Source of the DNA: Ustilaginoidea virens
Taxonomy: Eukaryota > Ascomycota > Sordariomycetes > Hypocreales > Clavicipitaceae
Assembly: GCF_000687475.1 (NCBI RefSeq)
Contig: NC_057317.1
Span: 1-64,000, forward strand
Direction: 5' to 3'
Length of the DNA: 64,000 nt
Positions within the stretch are counted from its first letter, which is position 1; each line of letters begins with the position of its first letter. Shown here piece by piece: positions 34,201-46,269 of this stretch. The translations under genes were made by a program, and so were the position numbers. The notes below the pieces were generated by a model. It ran no database searches and had not been told where the DNA came from. It was given only the letters and a program-made list of their open reading frames with translations.

Positions 34201-35749
34201 GCTGGATTGTTGTCTTCGTGCCTATTGACGCAATCAAGAGACTAGCCCAAGGGGATGTTTTGCTTTGGTAGCAAATACTCAATGTGTGCGGCTCTCAGGA
34301 AGGACTTGTGCAAAACTGAGAACGAGTCAATACAGAGGGGATAGGACATGTATTTAAATACAAGGAGGGAGATGGCAATACGGGAAGGAGAAAGGGAAGA
34401 GGGCGGATGAGCCGAGGAGAGCTAGGCAAAGATGCGGTCCTTGGGCATCGACCATTATAATCGGGGTATGAGTTGATGGCGGACAGAGGATAGTGGGCTA
34501 TTCGACGTTAATCCCCAAAACAGAGAAGATTTTCTTGAACCTGGCCATACATTGGCCTTCATGGTAGAAGTTGGAGTTATCGGGCCGACGCTTTGCCTCA
34601 GAGTTTCGATGTTACTATGTCATTGACGGCGGTCCATTGGCCCCGTTGACCCTTTCCAACTGCCACGTGGGCAACGGGTATCGTCGGACACAACATTTGA
34701 CTGGGACGTCATGAAGCAGAGAGGCGGAGATAACTTCTGATTAAAATGGATATGGACATGGCAATCAATGTGATGGCGCGCTGGACGACCTCCACAACAC
34801 GGAGATAGTGGCGAGAAAAAAACCAGCGAGGGTCGCATCGATCTTGAGGAAATGCCGGTGTCGTTTCGGTGGAGAGGATAGGGTTTTCGGCTGTTGTGAG
34901 GTCAGAGTTGCGTTTTTGTTTTACCCTGGTGCGGGGTGGCAAAGCGGTTATGCCTCATACCAGCGACCTGAGACAGTCGCAGAGCTTGACGGTCTGGGCC
35001 GAGTGAAAAGACTTCTAAATTGAAATGGGTTTACTTTATTGCAAGAGAATTTTTTTTTTTTTCAGAAACGCTCTGATAAACATTTTAGCAGTTCCACCAA
35101 GGAAAAAGAGATGTAAACTTCCGCGATGCGGTGCGGCTTGGCGATTGCGGTGCTGGCGACCGTGGTGGAGCTGGCAAAGGGCGGCAGATGACGGAAACAT
35201 TTGCATCCCGTGGCAAGCACGCTGTTGCAAGTCTTTCAGACGGCACGGCACGCCTGTCAGTGTCAAAGGCACAGTGAAAACGAAGGGGGCCAGGGGCGTT
35301 AAATATTACTCCGGTTTAGCTGCTATGTCTCGCTATTATCTATTATGCTCACCTACCTCCCTGCAGGTACCTTACCTCAATCAATAACAAATGTAGCGCA
35401 ATCTCTGCCACAATCACCTGCGTCCTCCCCTTCAGGTCCGCGAATCGCAGAGGACGTGGAGATGTTTATGAACCATCTCCGCAATCCTTCTGAGCTCTGG
35501 TGGGGAAAGCGCCCCTGTGGTTGTCGACAAAATGTTGGACAATGGGAAGGTAGCACCAATGGTACTATTTAGAGGCATGAGCATTTTCCATGACCGCATT
35601 TGAACCCTAACCCTGTTGGTGAGGGGGCAAGGTGCTGCCAGAGAAGCGCACGAATTGCCTCGAGCCGGTCTGTTGCACATTTTATCCCTTTGACTGTGTT
35701 CAGGTGCAGCTTTTGCAACGGACCAGGGTTTAAGCCAATAGAAAACCGT
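34201..35749. other. Intergenic
   Basis: This is the upstream region of the sugar transporter plus unique sequence without a convincing gene. A poly-T run lies at 35050-35062. A two-unit telomere-like AACCCTAACCCT occurs at 35603-35614. Confidence 0.5.
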
Positions 35750-36130
35750 AAATTAAAGGGTATAACAGCAGGCTAGGAAATAGTATAATAATATGAGTAC
35801 CGGCAATTTCCAGATTTACAAAAAGCTATATCGCACTTATCGCATCTATAGGGCCCGGCATATAGCGCTATAAGGCTATTCCCACTATATTGGGCTATCA
35901 ATTTAGCAGTAATAAAGGCAGTAAGAAATGCCAGAATTCCTAGTATAAGGATTTTAGTGATAAAGGTTTGGTGACTAGGCCGGTTGCTAAAAAGATACCT
36001 AGTAGGTATTTAGCAAAGAGTGGGTCTGATACAAAAGCCGCACCATAACACAGCCAAAGGGATGCATAATAAAAACGCTAGGGGTGTTAAATATCGCTAT
36101 ATAGTCCTATTAAGCACCTCAGGGAGATAA
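35750..36130. repeat. AT-rich RIP-like fragment
   Basis: About 380 bp with the TA-rich composition of the distal block (TATAATAATATGAGTACC, CATATAGCGCTATAAGGC). It is probably a degraded transposon fragment; no family can be named. From 36131 to 36735 I see no gene. Confidence 0.45.
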
Positions 36131-36735
36131 TCCGGAGAGGAAAAGCCCGAGTGCCGGGTGAAAAATCTTGCTGTCTTGGGTGCTGCCCTGATTGATCAAG
36201 GGAAGCGATGTGTGCCCTGCCCGGTGCTAGACCCCCCCATGCAGATGGATGGAAAGACTTGCCCTAGTCCGCGGCTACTTTCCGGGGCTGGAGAGTTGGC
36301 AAAAGCCGCCTCGTGGAAATTAAAAGAATATCCAAATCAGATGGCTTGAAAGACAGTCGGCAGGTAAATGCCGTACGCACGACTGTATAGACTAATAGCT
36401 ATAGATGCAAGCGAGATCTGTCGCATATTTGATGTTAGAACGACCAAGGAATGCCAAGGTCATGAATTAGGTCCGCAAGTAGTGCAAGGTCATAGTAGAA
36501 AGATTGGATAGACTAGAAGATGCCAACTGAGGAGGAAAATGAAGCTGGCGATGTGCCCTTTGTGTGGGGGTGCGGCGCAGCCAATTACAGCGTGCTTCAC
36601 TGCAGCGATTCCGATGAGAAGAAGCCAGCCCGGTGACACTGGCCCTACATATAGATGAATCGTGCACTATGTTCTGCCCATATATACTATCCTGTTACTA
36701 CTATTTATCCTGTGAAATGCAGCAGGACAATGATG

Positions 36736-36926
36736 CTATCTAAGCTATCTAGAAGAGGGGAGAAATGCCTATCTATATATCCGGCGCTGTGCCTAGTATG
36801 TGAGGCTGCTACATGACTCATAGAGCCTGTTAGCACACAGCTCGGCTAGTCAAACAGCGCGCAACAGAGGGCACAAAGGCTGCTCAAACAGGGCATCAAA
36901 TAGAGCCTATGAACATAGCCCTCGAC
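36736..36926 (+). repeat. Dispersed repeat, copy 1
   Basis: This segment is similar to 42476-42672 in the same orientation. Shared blocks are TATGTGAGGCTGC/TATATGAGGCTGC, AGCTCGGCTAGTCAAACA, AGGGCACAAAGG-TGCTCAAACA and GCATCAAA. Differences are mostly transitions. The family is unknown. Confidence 0.65.
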
Positions 36927-38013
36927 ATATCCTCACTTACAAGAGTGACTACTACTATTGCCGGTTGTGACAGCTCGTAGTGATGTACGCGAGGAGTGTG
37001 CTGCCTCGCGATAATAGGCGATCAGGTGAGATCACAAGTGTGCGCTGCTTATTTTCTTCCTTTTAACAGTGGGCACGGAGTCCGGAAAATGGATACCCTG
37101 ATTACCTGGGCTACGCGGAATATCGGGCCGCTTTAAGGCTTGGCGCAGCCCCAGTCTTGTGGGCACTAAAAGTTGACGACCTGATGGCTGCTTATAAGCG
37201 TCGTCGCGGACTCTCGGCTGGGTCTAAGAAAGGTGAGACTGATATTTGAAAGTCTTCGTTTGGGAGCAAGGTCCGAGGTTGCGGCTGATTTTTTGGAACC
37301 CTGGACCGAGGGACCGAGAGACCGGTTGCGGGGCTGAAGACGTCTCACAAGTGGTCAACTTCAATACCCTGGCCTGGTGCTTGCCCCAGATGTTTGTCGG
37401 TAGCCGGGTTTAAGCGACGCCGGGAAACATTCACGACATTTTGGTGGGGCACCGCAGGTTCTTCAGCTGGACGAGGGGGATGATATTGAATTAAATAAAG
37501 TTAAGTCCAGTTTCAATCGTGGCTGATAATGTAGAAACGTATGTATTCAAGCGTCTATGCCTCGTAGACTACGTGAGAGGCTACCAGCGACTTCACTACA
37601 CAACCGTGCTCGTGAGTCGTGGCCTGGGGCTGTCTGTAATGCCAAGCTGAACAAGCGTTGACAGGCGCTTCCGTAAGCTTACGCTGGGGCTATTTGCTGA
37701 CACTTCCGAATTCGTGATCGTGTGCAGTGGAACCGTCGTGGCATACGATGCTGCAATATTCTACTAATAGAAAGAAAAGAAATGTCCACCAATTGAAAGT
37801 TGACCCTCTCTTAGACCAAATCACATCACATCACATCGGAAGCGAAATCCACTCTTTACGAGGAGGCAGACATTGTTCCTTCAAGAGCGTATTATCCATC
37901 AGTTCTCGCATGTATAAAACAAAGCGATCCCCTCCATGCTTTTTCCCTCCATCCCACATCAGCAACCCTCGACCAGCATTCTACCTCTGCCATCCCAAGT
38001 ACTTGCAACAACA
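36927..38013. other. Upstream region of the NPP1-like gene
   Basis: No gene is visible. The last 100 bp hold a pyrimidine-rich leader (ATGCTTTTTCCCTCCATCCC) and a GTATAAAAC TATA-like box near 37912, suitable for the gene starting at 38014. Confidence 0.4.
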
Positions 38014-38897
38014 ATGAAGTCCATCAATTGCCTCATCACTTCGGCCGTCCTACTTGGAGTCCCCGCCGTCTTGGCCAACAACCCCGTGCCAGGCAGCGCC
38101 TTCACCAACAACAACGGCTTGGCCGCCGCCGAGGCTGCCGCTCCAATGTGGTACATGGCCTCCGGAACGTGCATGCCATCCGCTGCCGAGGACGGCTGGG
38201 GCCACCAAACCAACGGCGTTGATGCTGACCTTTGCAACATCGGGAAGCTGTCTAGTGGCTGTCCCGCCCAGCCTCGCTGGCAAGGCATCAACACCTTTTA
38301 TGGCAATGTACCGGGTGAGCCCTTTGGAACCATCCCTACCTACTGGGCCGTCAAGAATTGCGGCAACAACTGGAAGATCATCTATTATGTGTACTTCAAG
38401 AAGGACACGGGTCACAAGAGCGACTGGGAGGGCATTGTCGTTAGCTTCAGAAACAACGGCGGTGACTCCTGGGTGCGCGACACTGTCAAGATGGAGCAGG
38501 ACGGCAATCATAAGCAGATTGGATGGGGCGACATCAACGACACCTTTGATGGGTACGTTTTCAGGCCGTTTCACGCGGAGGCTCTTGGATGACGCCGTTG
38601 CTAGTGGCTAGTGGCTAACCACTATGTGAAAACAGTTTTGGCGACTGGCAAAACTTCCAGCAAAAGAACCGCGACCATGGCAAGTTCTACTTTGGCAAGT
38701 GGCATCACTCTGTCCATCAGGACTGGCACACAAACACCTTCAAAGACACATGCCCGCCCAACTCGGTAAGCGACTTCCGCAACGCCGATTACCAGTTCTG
38801 GGCCAGGAACAACCTCCGACATGTGTCCAACTTGAATCCCGGCTGGAACTGGGGCAAAGCGACTTCACCTGCGACGATTGATATCTGCAGCTACTAG
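38014..38897 (+). CDS. NPP1-like (necrosis and ethylene inducing) secreted protein
   Basis: Two exons, 38014-38552 and 38636-38897, are separated by an 83-nt intron (GTACGT donor, CTAAC branch site near 38615, CAG acceptor). The product is about 266 residues with a clear signal peptide (MKSINCLITSAVLLGVPAVLA). The family heptapeptide, usually GHRHDWE, is GHKSDWE here (38410-38430), so the acidic metal-binding residues are kept while the inner His is replaced. Conserved aromatic and Cys positions around it are present, and the protein ends with a Cys near the C-terminus. NPP1 proteins act outside the fungal cell on membranes of other organisms; many fungal members are non-toxic. Activity cannot be judged from sequence. 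The start was chosen over an in-frame upstream ATG (37936) because it begins the signal peptide. Confidence 0.85.
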
Positions 38898-39986
38898 GAA
38901 CTGAGTGAAAGGCTCCGGAGCTTCTGACGAGTGTTGGCGTGATTGGTGATCATTGTTTCTGGGCAAGGGGTACCCTCATCGCTGGTGATGGCTTAATTGC
39001 CCGTCAGACGCAACTGCTAAAATCTGCGAATCCGGATACCTGTCGTTTACCCTAATAACTTGCTATGTAATTGAAAATGATAGCACGAATGTTCGATCTG
39101 GTGCTGGCTAAGTCATGTTAGCACTTATTGGAATCAATTGACAATTTACATGACATAGCCTTGGCGGGGAAAGGACAGCAACGATCGAAATCTGCTCCCG
39201 TTGGTATCGGTAGAAATCTTGATCCGCCCGACTCAACTTTTTAACTGGCTTATCCATAACCAGCCGCTGTATAGAATCTACAAGCTGAAAGCCAGAGAGC
39301 ACTCACGTGGTACCTATGTAAGTACTCCGTAGGCTTGTACAATGCAAAGGGCGCCTAAAGCACAAAGCATCATGTGACTGCTTTAAATAAAAAAGCCAAG
39401 TGCGTATGCATGTTGAGTCAAAGAATGGTCGTCGCGCGCTATATTGCATCGACATCAATCAACTAGATCGGGGCTTTGATTATTTTACACGTATCATATC
39501 GCATCACTTGCAGAGTTTAGCGTTAGCGAATAAGCCTTGTGGAGCGTCCAGGAGCCAGGATATAAACGAGCACGGGCTGGAGTTGCAACTGCCCAAGAAT
39601 AGCGAGAACTCAGACTCAAACCATATACACCAGGCGGGCATTTTCAAGAAGATGGCATGTCATGAGTATTTGAACCGATACAACACATTCAGTTTAGGGA
39701 CCGTTTTATGTGTGGAAGGTGAGTGCGAGAACGAGGTCACTGTTTATATATGTATATTACTGGGAGCCCACGATGCGAGGTGCAGGAAAACCGGCGAGCG
39801 GTGCCGCAATAAGTAATGCTCAATATTAAGCATTTTCATACATGAAATGGTGGGAAAAGGGAATAGTTCTGGGGTAGAATAAGCTAATAATAGAGGAGGT
39901 AAGCAAAAACGCACTAATATTAGCGCATAAGAGTCGGCCTACACTTGCGGAAGTAGTGCATGAGACATAAGCTTAGGAAACCACCC
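38898..39986. other. Intergenic between convergent genes
   Basis: This region lies downstream of the NPP1-like gene and of the aminopeptidase. One open frame on the plus strand (39406-39816, 136 codons) has no recognisable domain, no signal peptide and five Cys near its end. I leave it as a possible but unsupported hypothetical gene. Confidence 0.35.
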
Positions 39987-41367
39987 TCAGATATAAGAAG
40001 CCTCGACAAGATAGCTGACTACGATTTTGGCATGGGTTAGAATAGTAGGCCACATAATCTTGTCATAGGTCTGCAATAAGTTAGCAAAGCTTTGGGAGAG
40101 ATTTTCCAAACCCGGCTCAACGAAACATAAAAAGACTTACATCCTCTGCACTGTGAATGTAGGGACTGGCGTTGCTAAAAACATCGTCGGCAACAAACGC
40201 AGCAGCTAATATCAGTGTGAGCTTGGTGCACAGATCAACGACACGTAACACTTACGGAAACCGTTCGCTCTAGCACTGGCATGATCAGAGCATGCATATC
40301 CACAAGAAGACGTGTTGGGCGTAATCCCAAGATACTCCTTGATGAGAGTAGTGACGTAACGCGTCAAGGCAGGGCTAACGTAGTCCTGATACACAGCAGG
40401 AGTACCACTTGAAGAATATCCCGCCATGTCCTGATTGAGGTATGAAATTACGCTCTTCCTAGAAGTTTTGTAGTTTGCCCAAACGTCCGCAGAGCCCAAC
40501 AAGCCAGCTTCTTCGGCTGCATACCAGTGGAATTCGATCGTGTTATTCGGCCTTAACCCCGACTGTGCGAGAACGCGGAGGGCCTCCAATATGACCACGG
40601 TGCCGGAGCCGTCGTCTTCTGCGCCGGGGGAGCGGCCGTTGAGAGTTTTAGTTACACTATCGAGATGTGCCCCAACGACGACTGCAGTATTTAAGATGAG
40701 TACTTGTACGCGCTGGAGGAAAGATGGGAAGACGGATTGGAGAAACGGGGGACGCACCCAAGTCGGAGCTATTGCCAGGCAATTGTGCAATGATGGAACG
40801 CTGATTAAAGGACGAGTGCCTGAATTGCTTGACGGTGATGGCGGAGTTGTTAGAGGCAATCGATTTTACTTGGCTAAAAAGCCAGTTGGCTGCTTGGACA
40901 CCTGTCGAAGTCATGTAGTTTCGTGTGTGGAAGCTAAAATTTTGAAAATAGTATTCATAGTTAGCAGCTGATACGAAATAGCGATAGTCAATGACTTACT
41001 CGGAATATGTCTTTAGCCAAGACTTGGGTCCCTCTACGCTGGTCTTTGCAAGCAACTGATCGCCTTCATCTTTGTGCAAGGCCCCCTTGGGGTAGATGAC
41101 GGCCCGGGTGATGAGCTGGGGCGACGACTCGCCACTGAGGATGGAAAGAACCTCTTGATCCCTGGTGTCGGTGATGTCGACAAAACCAATGTTCTGTGAA
41201 GTGAAGCGGTCAAACTTTTCTTGCTCGGTGACCCACTGTCCTGGGTCCGACTCGGACGTCTTGACGAGACGGAGGCCTTCTTTTGAAAGGGCAGCATTAG
41301 TGGCAGGAGCGGCGAGGAGAGGTTGGACGGCTGCGGTGAAAGCCAATAGAGTGTTGATTCGAAGCAT
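39987..41367 (-). CDS. Secreted M28 leucine aminopeptidase
   Basis: Five exons are inferred: 41000-41367, 40758-40933, 40256-40681, 40141-40205 and 39987-40070. Introns are 50-76 nt with GTAAGT or GTGCGT donors. The product is about 372 residues: a signal peptide (MLRINTLLAFTAAVQPLLAA), a propeptide, then the M28 catalytic domain. The zinc ligands and catalytic residues are visible: VVVGAHLDS, GAEDDGSGT, AAEEAGLLGS, NQDMAGYS and CSDHAS. The end HAKIVVSYLVEASYI matches the usual C-terminus of fungal Lap1-type enzymes. It removes N-terminal hydrophobic residues from peptides outside the cell. It is convergent with the NPP1-like gene. Confidence 0.88.
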
Positions 41368-42475
41368 CGTTGATAGCTAGTGAAAGATGATCGTGGACGG
41401 TGCAGATAATGCTACTAGAATATAATTCCTTTTCTAAATGATCATGCGTCAAACGAAGTGGCCTCGTGAGCACTGCAGCTGGTGGCTACAGTTCACATGC
41501 TTTTTCGTGGGGAACATAGCCAGCTATGGTGCACCTGTACCAGCAAGGTTGTGTGTGGCCCAGCTGCCATAACTGCGTACTCGACAGCTGCGTAAGGCCG
41601 TGAGAGACTGATCCATCCTGCCGCGAAGACCAGTGACTCTACACAGTTGTTTACTATTGAGCCCGGCAATTGGCATCCGCAAGCAAGGCTTGACGTGCCC
41701 TCTTATCGGGTGGCGCCTTCCCCAGAACTTTACTTGCCAAATCGGGCAGGGACTGTGGAGTTATTGAGGTACCAAAAGCTTGGCGCATTTGGAGCGAGCA
41801 AGTAGACGGATTCTCAAACTCTGCGTCCTGCCCACTCCGGCAACAGTATGAATTTCGCGTGACTAGCAACCTCGTCTGCCAGCAGGCAGCCAAGGTATCT
41901 CCTGCTCTTTTTACTCAAGGTTGCTGCACGCACTAATTTTCCGATTACTGCCTCAATATTCAATATCGCGCATAAAAATTCTCTATCTGTAGAAGGCAAC
42001 CCTCCTACCTCCGTCTTTTTTTTTGGTGTGTCATGTCTGGATTGTTGTGTAACATAGGAAAGACCCCACCATAAATAAATATGTTCAGCTGCCAAGAATG
42101 CAACTCGTCCTTCTCGCTAGTCAAGCATGAATGGACACAAGGTGCCAGATAATTCCGGTATCCCGGAGCACCTCACTGTGCTAAAAGAGGGCAAAATCAT
42201 GTCTCCTTCCTAATAAGCGTTTGCAATATTTCCTTGCCGGATGGTGGTTGGACGATATCTATCGAGTCATGAATGCAAGTGCCTTATTGAGCAGGTCGCA
42301 TTCAAAGTAGAACCGATTTAATGAAGCACATAGATAATGAATTGATCCAATGCCCCAAAGCCGATGAGAAGCAGATTGAGTGATCCGCTCAACGAAATCA
42401 CGCGCGACGAGTAAAAATGTAAATAATTGTGTAATATAACGGCACAATAATGATGCAAAAGGACGATGATAATGA
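41368..42475. other. Intergenic upstream of the aminopeptidase
   Basis: No gene is recognisable. Minus-strand frames of 79-93 codons overlap here without domain features. Confidence 0.4.
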
Positions 42476-42672
42476 CTATCTAGCTAGCTAAGAAAGAAGA
42501 AAGGAAGCTATATCTATCTATAAGATATTAGGCAGGATGCCTAATATATGAGGCTGCAATATGCCCCTGAGTCAACTAGCAAACAATAGCTCGGCTAGTC
42601 AAACATCCCCTATAAAGGGCACAAAGGATGCTCAAACAGAGCATCAAACAGATCCTCAAGTGGTGCCCTCAA
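42476..42672 (+). repeat. Dispersed repeat, copy 2
   Basis: This is the direct-repeat partner of 36736-36926, about 5.74 kb away. The pair brackets the NPP1-like and aminopeptidase genes. Confidence 0.65.
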
Positions 42673-43229
42673 TAATAATGATATGCATCATCATGTCCGA
42701 GCGTACATACGCACTGCGTCACGGTCCTGAAGCTCATTAGAGCGAACTCAACCTCAAGACTGTGCTTACTGAGAGCAGGCTTCTTCTTGAAAGGCGCTTT
42801 GTTAATAGTGTTGCAGATGTTGAGGCTACCAGGTCTGATGATGCCGTCTCTATTGGAGCTGTTGATTTGAGGTCTCTACAAGGTAGCCGTTGCTAAAATT
42901 TCACTTCTACCCCTGGCTCCTTGAATCACAGTGGCTATAGGTCATGAACTCCGCCTTCGGGCATCGCAACTGCTCCGGAAACAGCCAAATTTCGACTGGG
43001 AGTAGTAAATGGATCCATGCGTACACTATTTGTCCTCATTATAAGATTTATATACACGGAATACATGCTACGGGTGCTTTCTGATTGATATCGCAAAATC
43101 TTGTCATGTGATCCAAACTCAGCGCATATCCTTACAAACTCACAAACGCTCTCATTTTCCTCTAGGTTTTTGCAATCGGTGAACCTGTCTCTAATAAGTT
43201 ATCGTGTCGGGTAGTAATGGTTTCAACTC
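42673..43229. other. Unrecognised sequence
   Basis: A plus-strand stretch reads ELNLKTVLTESRLLLERRFV near 42747 and may be a transposase or gene fragment. It is too short to assign. Confidence 0.25.
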
Positions 43230-43760
43230 AAGAATTGCGCGAAAAATGGCGCCCTACTGCTTGCGGCGTAAAATTTGTTGTGGCGATATAACTCCAGGAT
43301 CGACTGATATTGCCCCGGTCATTTAGGGCGGGAAGTAAGAAGAAAGAAGCATTCTCGTGAAAAATAATGATGTCGTCATTGGCACCAAGTTCGATCTGAA
43401 GGTCAAGTGACGGAAAAAACCCTGCCAGGAGCAGACTCGAACGAGTAGTATCCGCTGCCTACTATTTGCAAGTCCAGTTCGAGCGGCTTAACTAGCTTGC
43501 TGTCCGAGAGCTTTACTGCATCCTCAGTAGCATTGAACAGATAACCCGTGGTCATGACGTCTCACACCAGGCACCGTGTCCGTCATCGCCATCAATGCCA
43601 AGAATAATGGCGCCCTCCTTGCTCATGGGATTGTAGTCTCGAGCGGAAGTAATGTCTCTGTAGAAGGATTTGAGAGTACCATAGGCAGCATTGCCGTCAC
43701 AGCTGCCTACCTAGTTGCAGCGATATGTATTGATAGTACCTGATCTGGGCTGAGTCTCAG
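43230..43760 (-). pseudogene. abfB: GH54 alpha-L-arabinofuranosidase B pseudogene
   Basis: Minus-strand segments match AbfB in order. NPMSKEGAIILGI (near 43610) is a hallmark of the catalytic domain. After a frameshift comes VMTTGYLFNATEDAVKL (near 43545), then SGYYSFESAPG, QIELGANDD with HENASFF, and RSWSY, all from the arabinose-binding domain. Frameshifts and a stop (TGA after ETS near 43557) separate them, and the N-terminal two thirds of the catalytic domain are missing or unreadable upstream. Intact AbfB releases arabinose from plant cell wall polysaccharides. Confidence 0.75.
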
Positions 43761-44034
43761 GAGCAACAGCAACGCATGTCTGGCGTAGTCAGGTAGTTCT
43801 TGACCAAGCTCTAAAACAACTCTCGCTGCAACAGGCAGTAAAGTTCAGCGTCATGTCTATTGACTGCATTATTTCTAGCGTTTGGTACTTTAATTGTCCG
43901 AACATCTATGGGCGGAGATAAAGCAATATGAGTCAAATGTATGGAAATATCAGCTGCACATATGTATTCACTTCTTCATTTTTTGACTTTTGACTCCTAT
44001 CGCCGACTAAGTTAACGTCTCAAGAGGCGATAAT

Positions 44035-44212
44035 ATGGAAAAAAAAATATACAACATAATTAGGCCCTTTGTGCCGTCCAAAATCTGGAACGGACAGGAC
44101 ATTACTCGTGTAAAGCTAAAGGTAAGTTGAGATGCAAGTGTGCGGTCCGGCGAGGACTTTGCTGACTATTTTGCAGCTGGAGTCCGAGTCGCTCAAGTCC
44201 TTAAGTGTTTAG
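44035..44212 (+). other. Possible spliced mini-ORF or non-coding transcript
   Basis: A textbook intron (GTAAGT at 44122, GCTGAC branch site at 44161, TTGCAG ending at 44176) joins a 29-codon ATG frame to a 12-codon frame ending in TAG. The 41-residue product has no recognisable feature. The intron may be real while the coding claim is weak. Confidence 0.2.
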
Positions 44213-44401
44213 GCCGCAGCAGAGCGAAGGTCCATCTTTATTTAGTAATCTTCTGCTGCACTTGACACAGCTAATGTCATATAGGAGCAAGTGTTTCTTG
44301 ATGTAAGCTCCTCGGCCAACCTGGTAGGTCACTTGCCCCAATCCTGCGACTATACAGCAGACGGTGGTCTTACACAAGCCCCCTTCCACGCATCATCCCG
44401 G

Positions 44402-46269
44402 TTACTCATTATCCCTGACATCGATGACGGTCGAATTGAACTTTCTAGCAGGAACCTTGCGGTTGAACAAGATATCAATCTCACGATAAGTACGATGTTT
44501 CAGCTCGGGAAGAAAGAAATAGGCAGTGAGCCAGCATACGATGGCGGTTCCACCCCAGACATAACCGCATTTGCCTGCAAGATTCCACCCCGTTGGATTG
44601 AGCAGCTGAGAAGCAAGGAAGATCATTGGGATTTCCGCAACATAATAGGCAGCGCGGCCAACACCCGTGCTGAGAGCCCGCAGACGGACGGAAGATGTCT
44701 CCGAGATGATGGAGTAGGAGATGGGCCCGAGGGAGCCAGCAAAAACGAAGGAGATTATTATGCCGAGAACGGCCTGGGCGTAATTGGTCGACGAGTTTTG
44801 TGGTATAGAGGCACAGATGCCGAGGAGCATGAGGAAAGTGACGTTGGCGGCCGTGCCCCACAGGTAGATGGTTCGGCGGCCGAACCAGGCCGTGAGAAAC
44901 CACGAGAGGGCATTTGCGACGAACTGCAGGCACGAGTTGATCAAGTTGAGCTGGAAAGCCAAGTCGGACGAGATTCCAGCCTCTGCAAAAGCGTCAATTC
45001 TGTCTTGATCCAAGAGGCCGTGGGTGTAACGGAGGCAGACTACTCACGCTCGAAGAAAAAGGTGGCTTGGTTTGCAATCAAGTTTCCCGCAAAGTTCTGC
45101 GATGCGTACATCAGGCAGGTGATGGTTGTTCGTCGCAGATCTGTGCCCTTGAACAGGTCCAGGAGGGTGGGGGCTCCGCCCATTTGAGCCTCAATCTCGA
45201 CGGTGCGCTCCATCATAGCAAGGGATTGTTGGGCGTGCTGCTTGTTCCCGAGGCGCTCAATGGAGCGAAGGGCTTCTTCCTTGCGCCCGCGACGGACGAG
45301 CCACCAGGGCGATTCGGGGGCTTGGAATATGAGAACCAGGAGGGGGGTCTAGGGCGCGGTCAGCTGTTACTTGCGCGCGTTTATACGAGCTGAAGAGGGA
45401 AACCGACGGGAAAGATCCACTGCAAGCCGATGGGCACTCGCCACGCCCACTCGTCGTCGCGCTTGTTGTAGCCGTACGTGGCGGCGGCGACGATGATCAT
45501 GCCGATGGACCAACTCATCTGCAAGGTGGCCGTGCAAGCGCCTCGCAGGGCAAGGGGGACAATTTCGGAAGCATACGCCGGGGCGTTCGCAATGAAGAAA
45601 CCCCACGGAAGACCTTCCAGTGCTTGTCCGACGGTAAGAAGCGTAAGCGAATTAGCCTGGATGGGTCAGTTTGTCAGAAGTAGACAAAGTGAGGAGCTGG
45701 GACAGCAACGTAGCCAAGGGGATTACATGCGAAAAAGGAGATGAAGATGGTGGCATTCATCAGGGCAAGGGCCAAGATGGTGGTCCAACGATAGCCAAGG
45801 CGGTTGGTAACGGGGCCAGCCAAGAAGACACCAACAAAGGCGCCACACTGGCCGGCTTGGAAGAGAGCACTTTGCCATTTGGTCTCGATGATGTATCCAG
45901 ATCCCTCGACATAGACCCCGTATGTTCTCCGAAACACGGGCAGCGCGACAAAGTTTCCATTCAAGAACATGTCGAAAGACTCCATTACCTAGCGGCTGTC
46001 AGCTTTGCATTCGATGAGTGGCTTACGCGGGGGATGTAACGAGGAGACCTAACAATGGTAAAACACATGGTGAAGGCCCAGAAGCAAGCCCAAGGGTGCT
46101 TCTTGGCAGCCGCCCACACTCCCATCTCATGCTCACGGTTCTCGCCATCAAAAGCATCGCTCATGAGATCCTTGTTCACCAGGACGTCGGAATGAGATAC
46201 ATGGCCCGTGAGGCCATAATCCCGATCGGTATCATGCTTTTCATGTTTCTCCAACACATCTGTAGCCAT
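44402..46269 (-). CDS. MFS alpha-glucoside permease-like transporter
   Basis: Five exons are inferred: 46054-46269, 45710-45988, 45408-45656, 45048-45348 and 44402-44982, giving about 541 residues. Two donors are unusual (GTTGCT at 45709 and GTCGGT at 45407), so those borders are less sure. Family signatures include VMESFDMFLNGNF in TM1, GYRWTT between TM2 and TM3, PWGFFIANAPAYASE in TM4-5, PESPWWLVRRGRKEEA at the end of TM6 (typical of the maltose permease branch), FFEQAG before TM7, FGRRTIYLWG, and a C-terminal TYREIDILF. It probably imports a disaccharide or related sugar with protons. No maltase gene lies nearby. Confidence 0.85.

Noticed and set aside
43380..43480. tRNA-like T-loop (GTTCGAGTC on the minus strand)
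   Set aside because: The T-stem does not pair and no acceptor stem or anticodon arm can be drawn. The sequence is explained by the decayed AbfB frame.
44291..45187. 298-codon plus-strand frame
   Set aside because: It is antisense to the MFS permease. Composition follows the complement of transmembrane codons.
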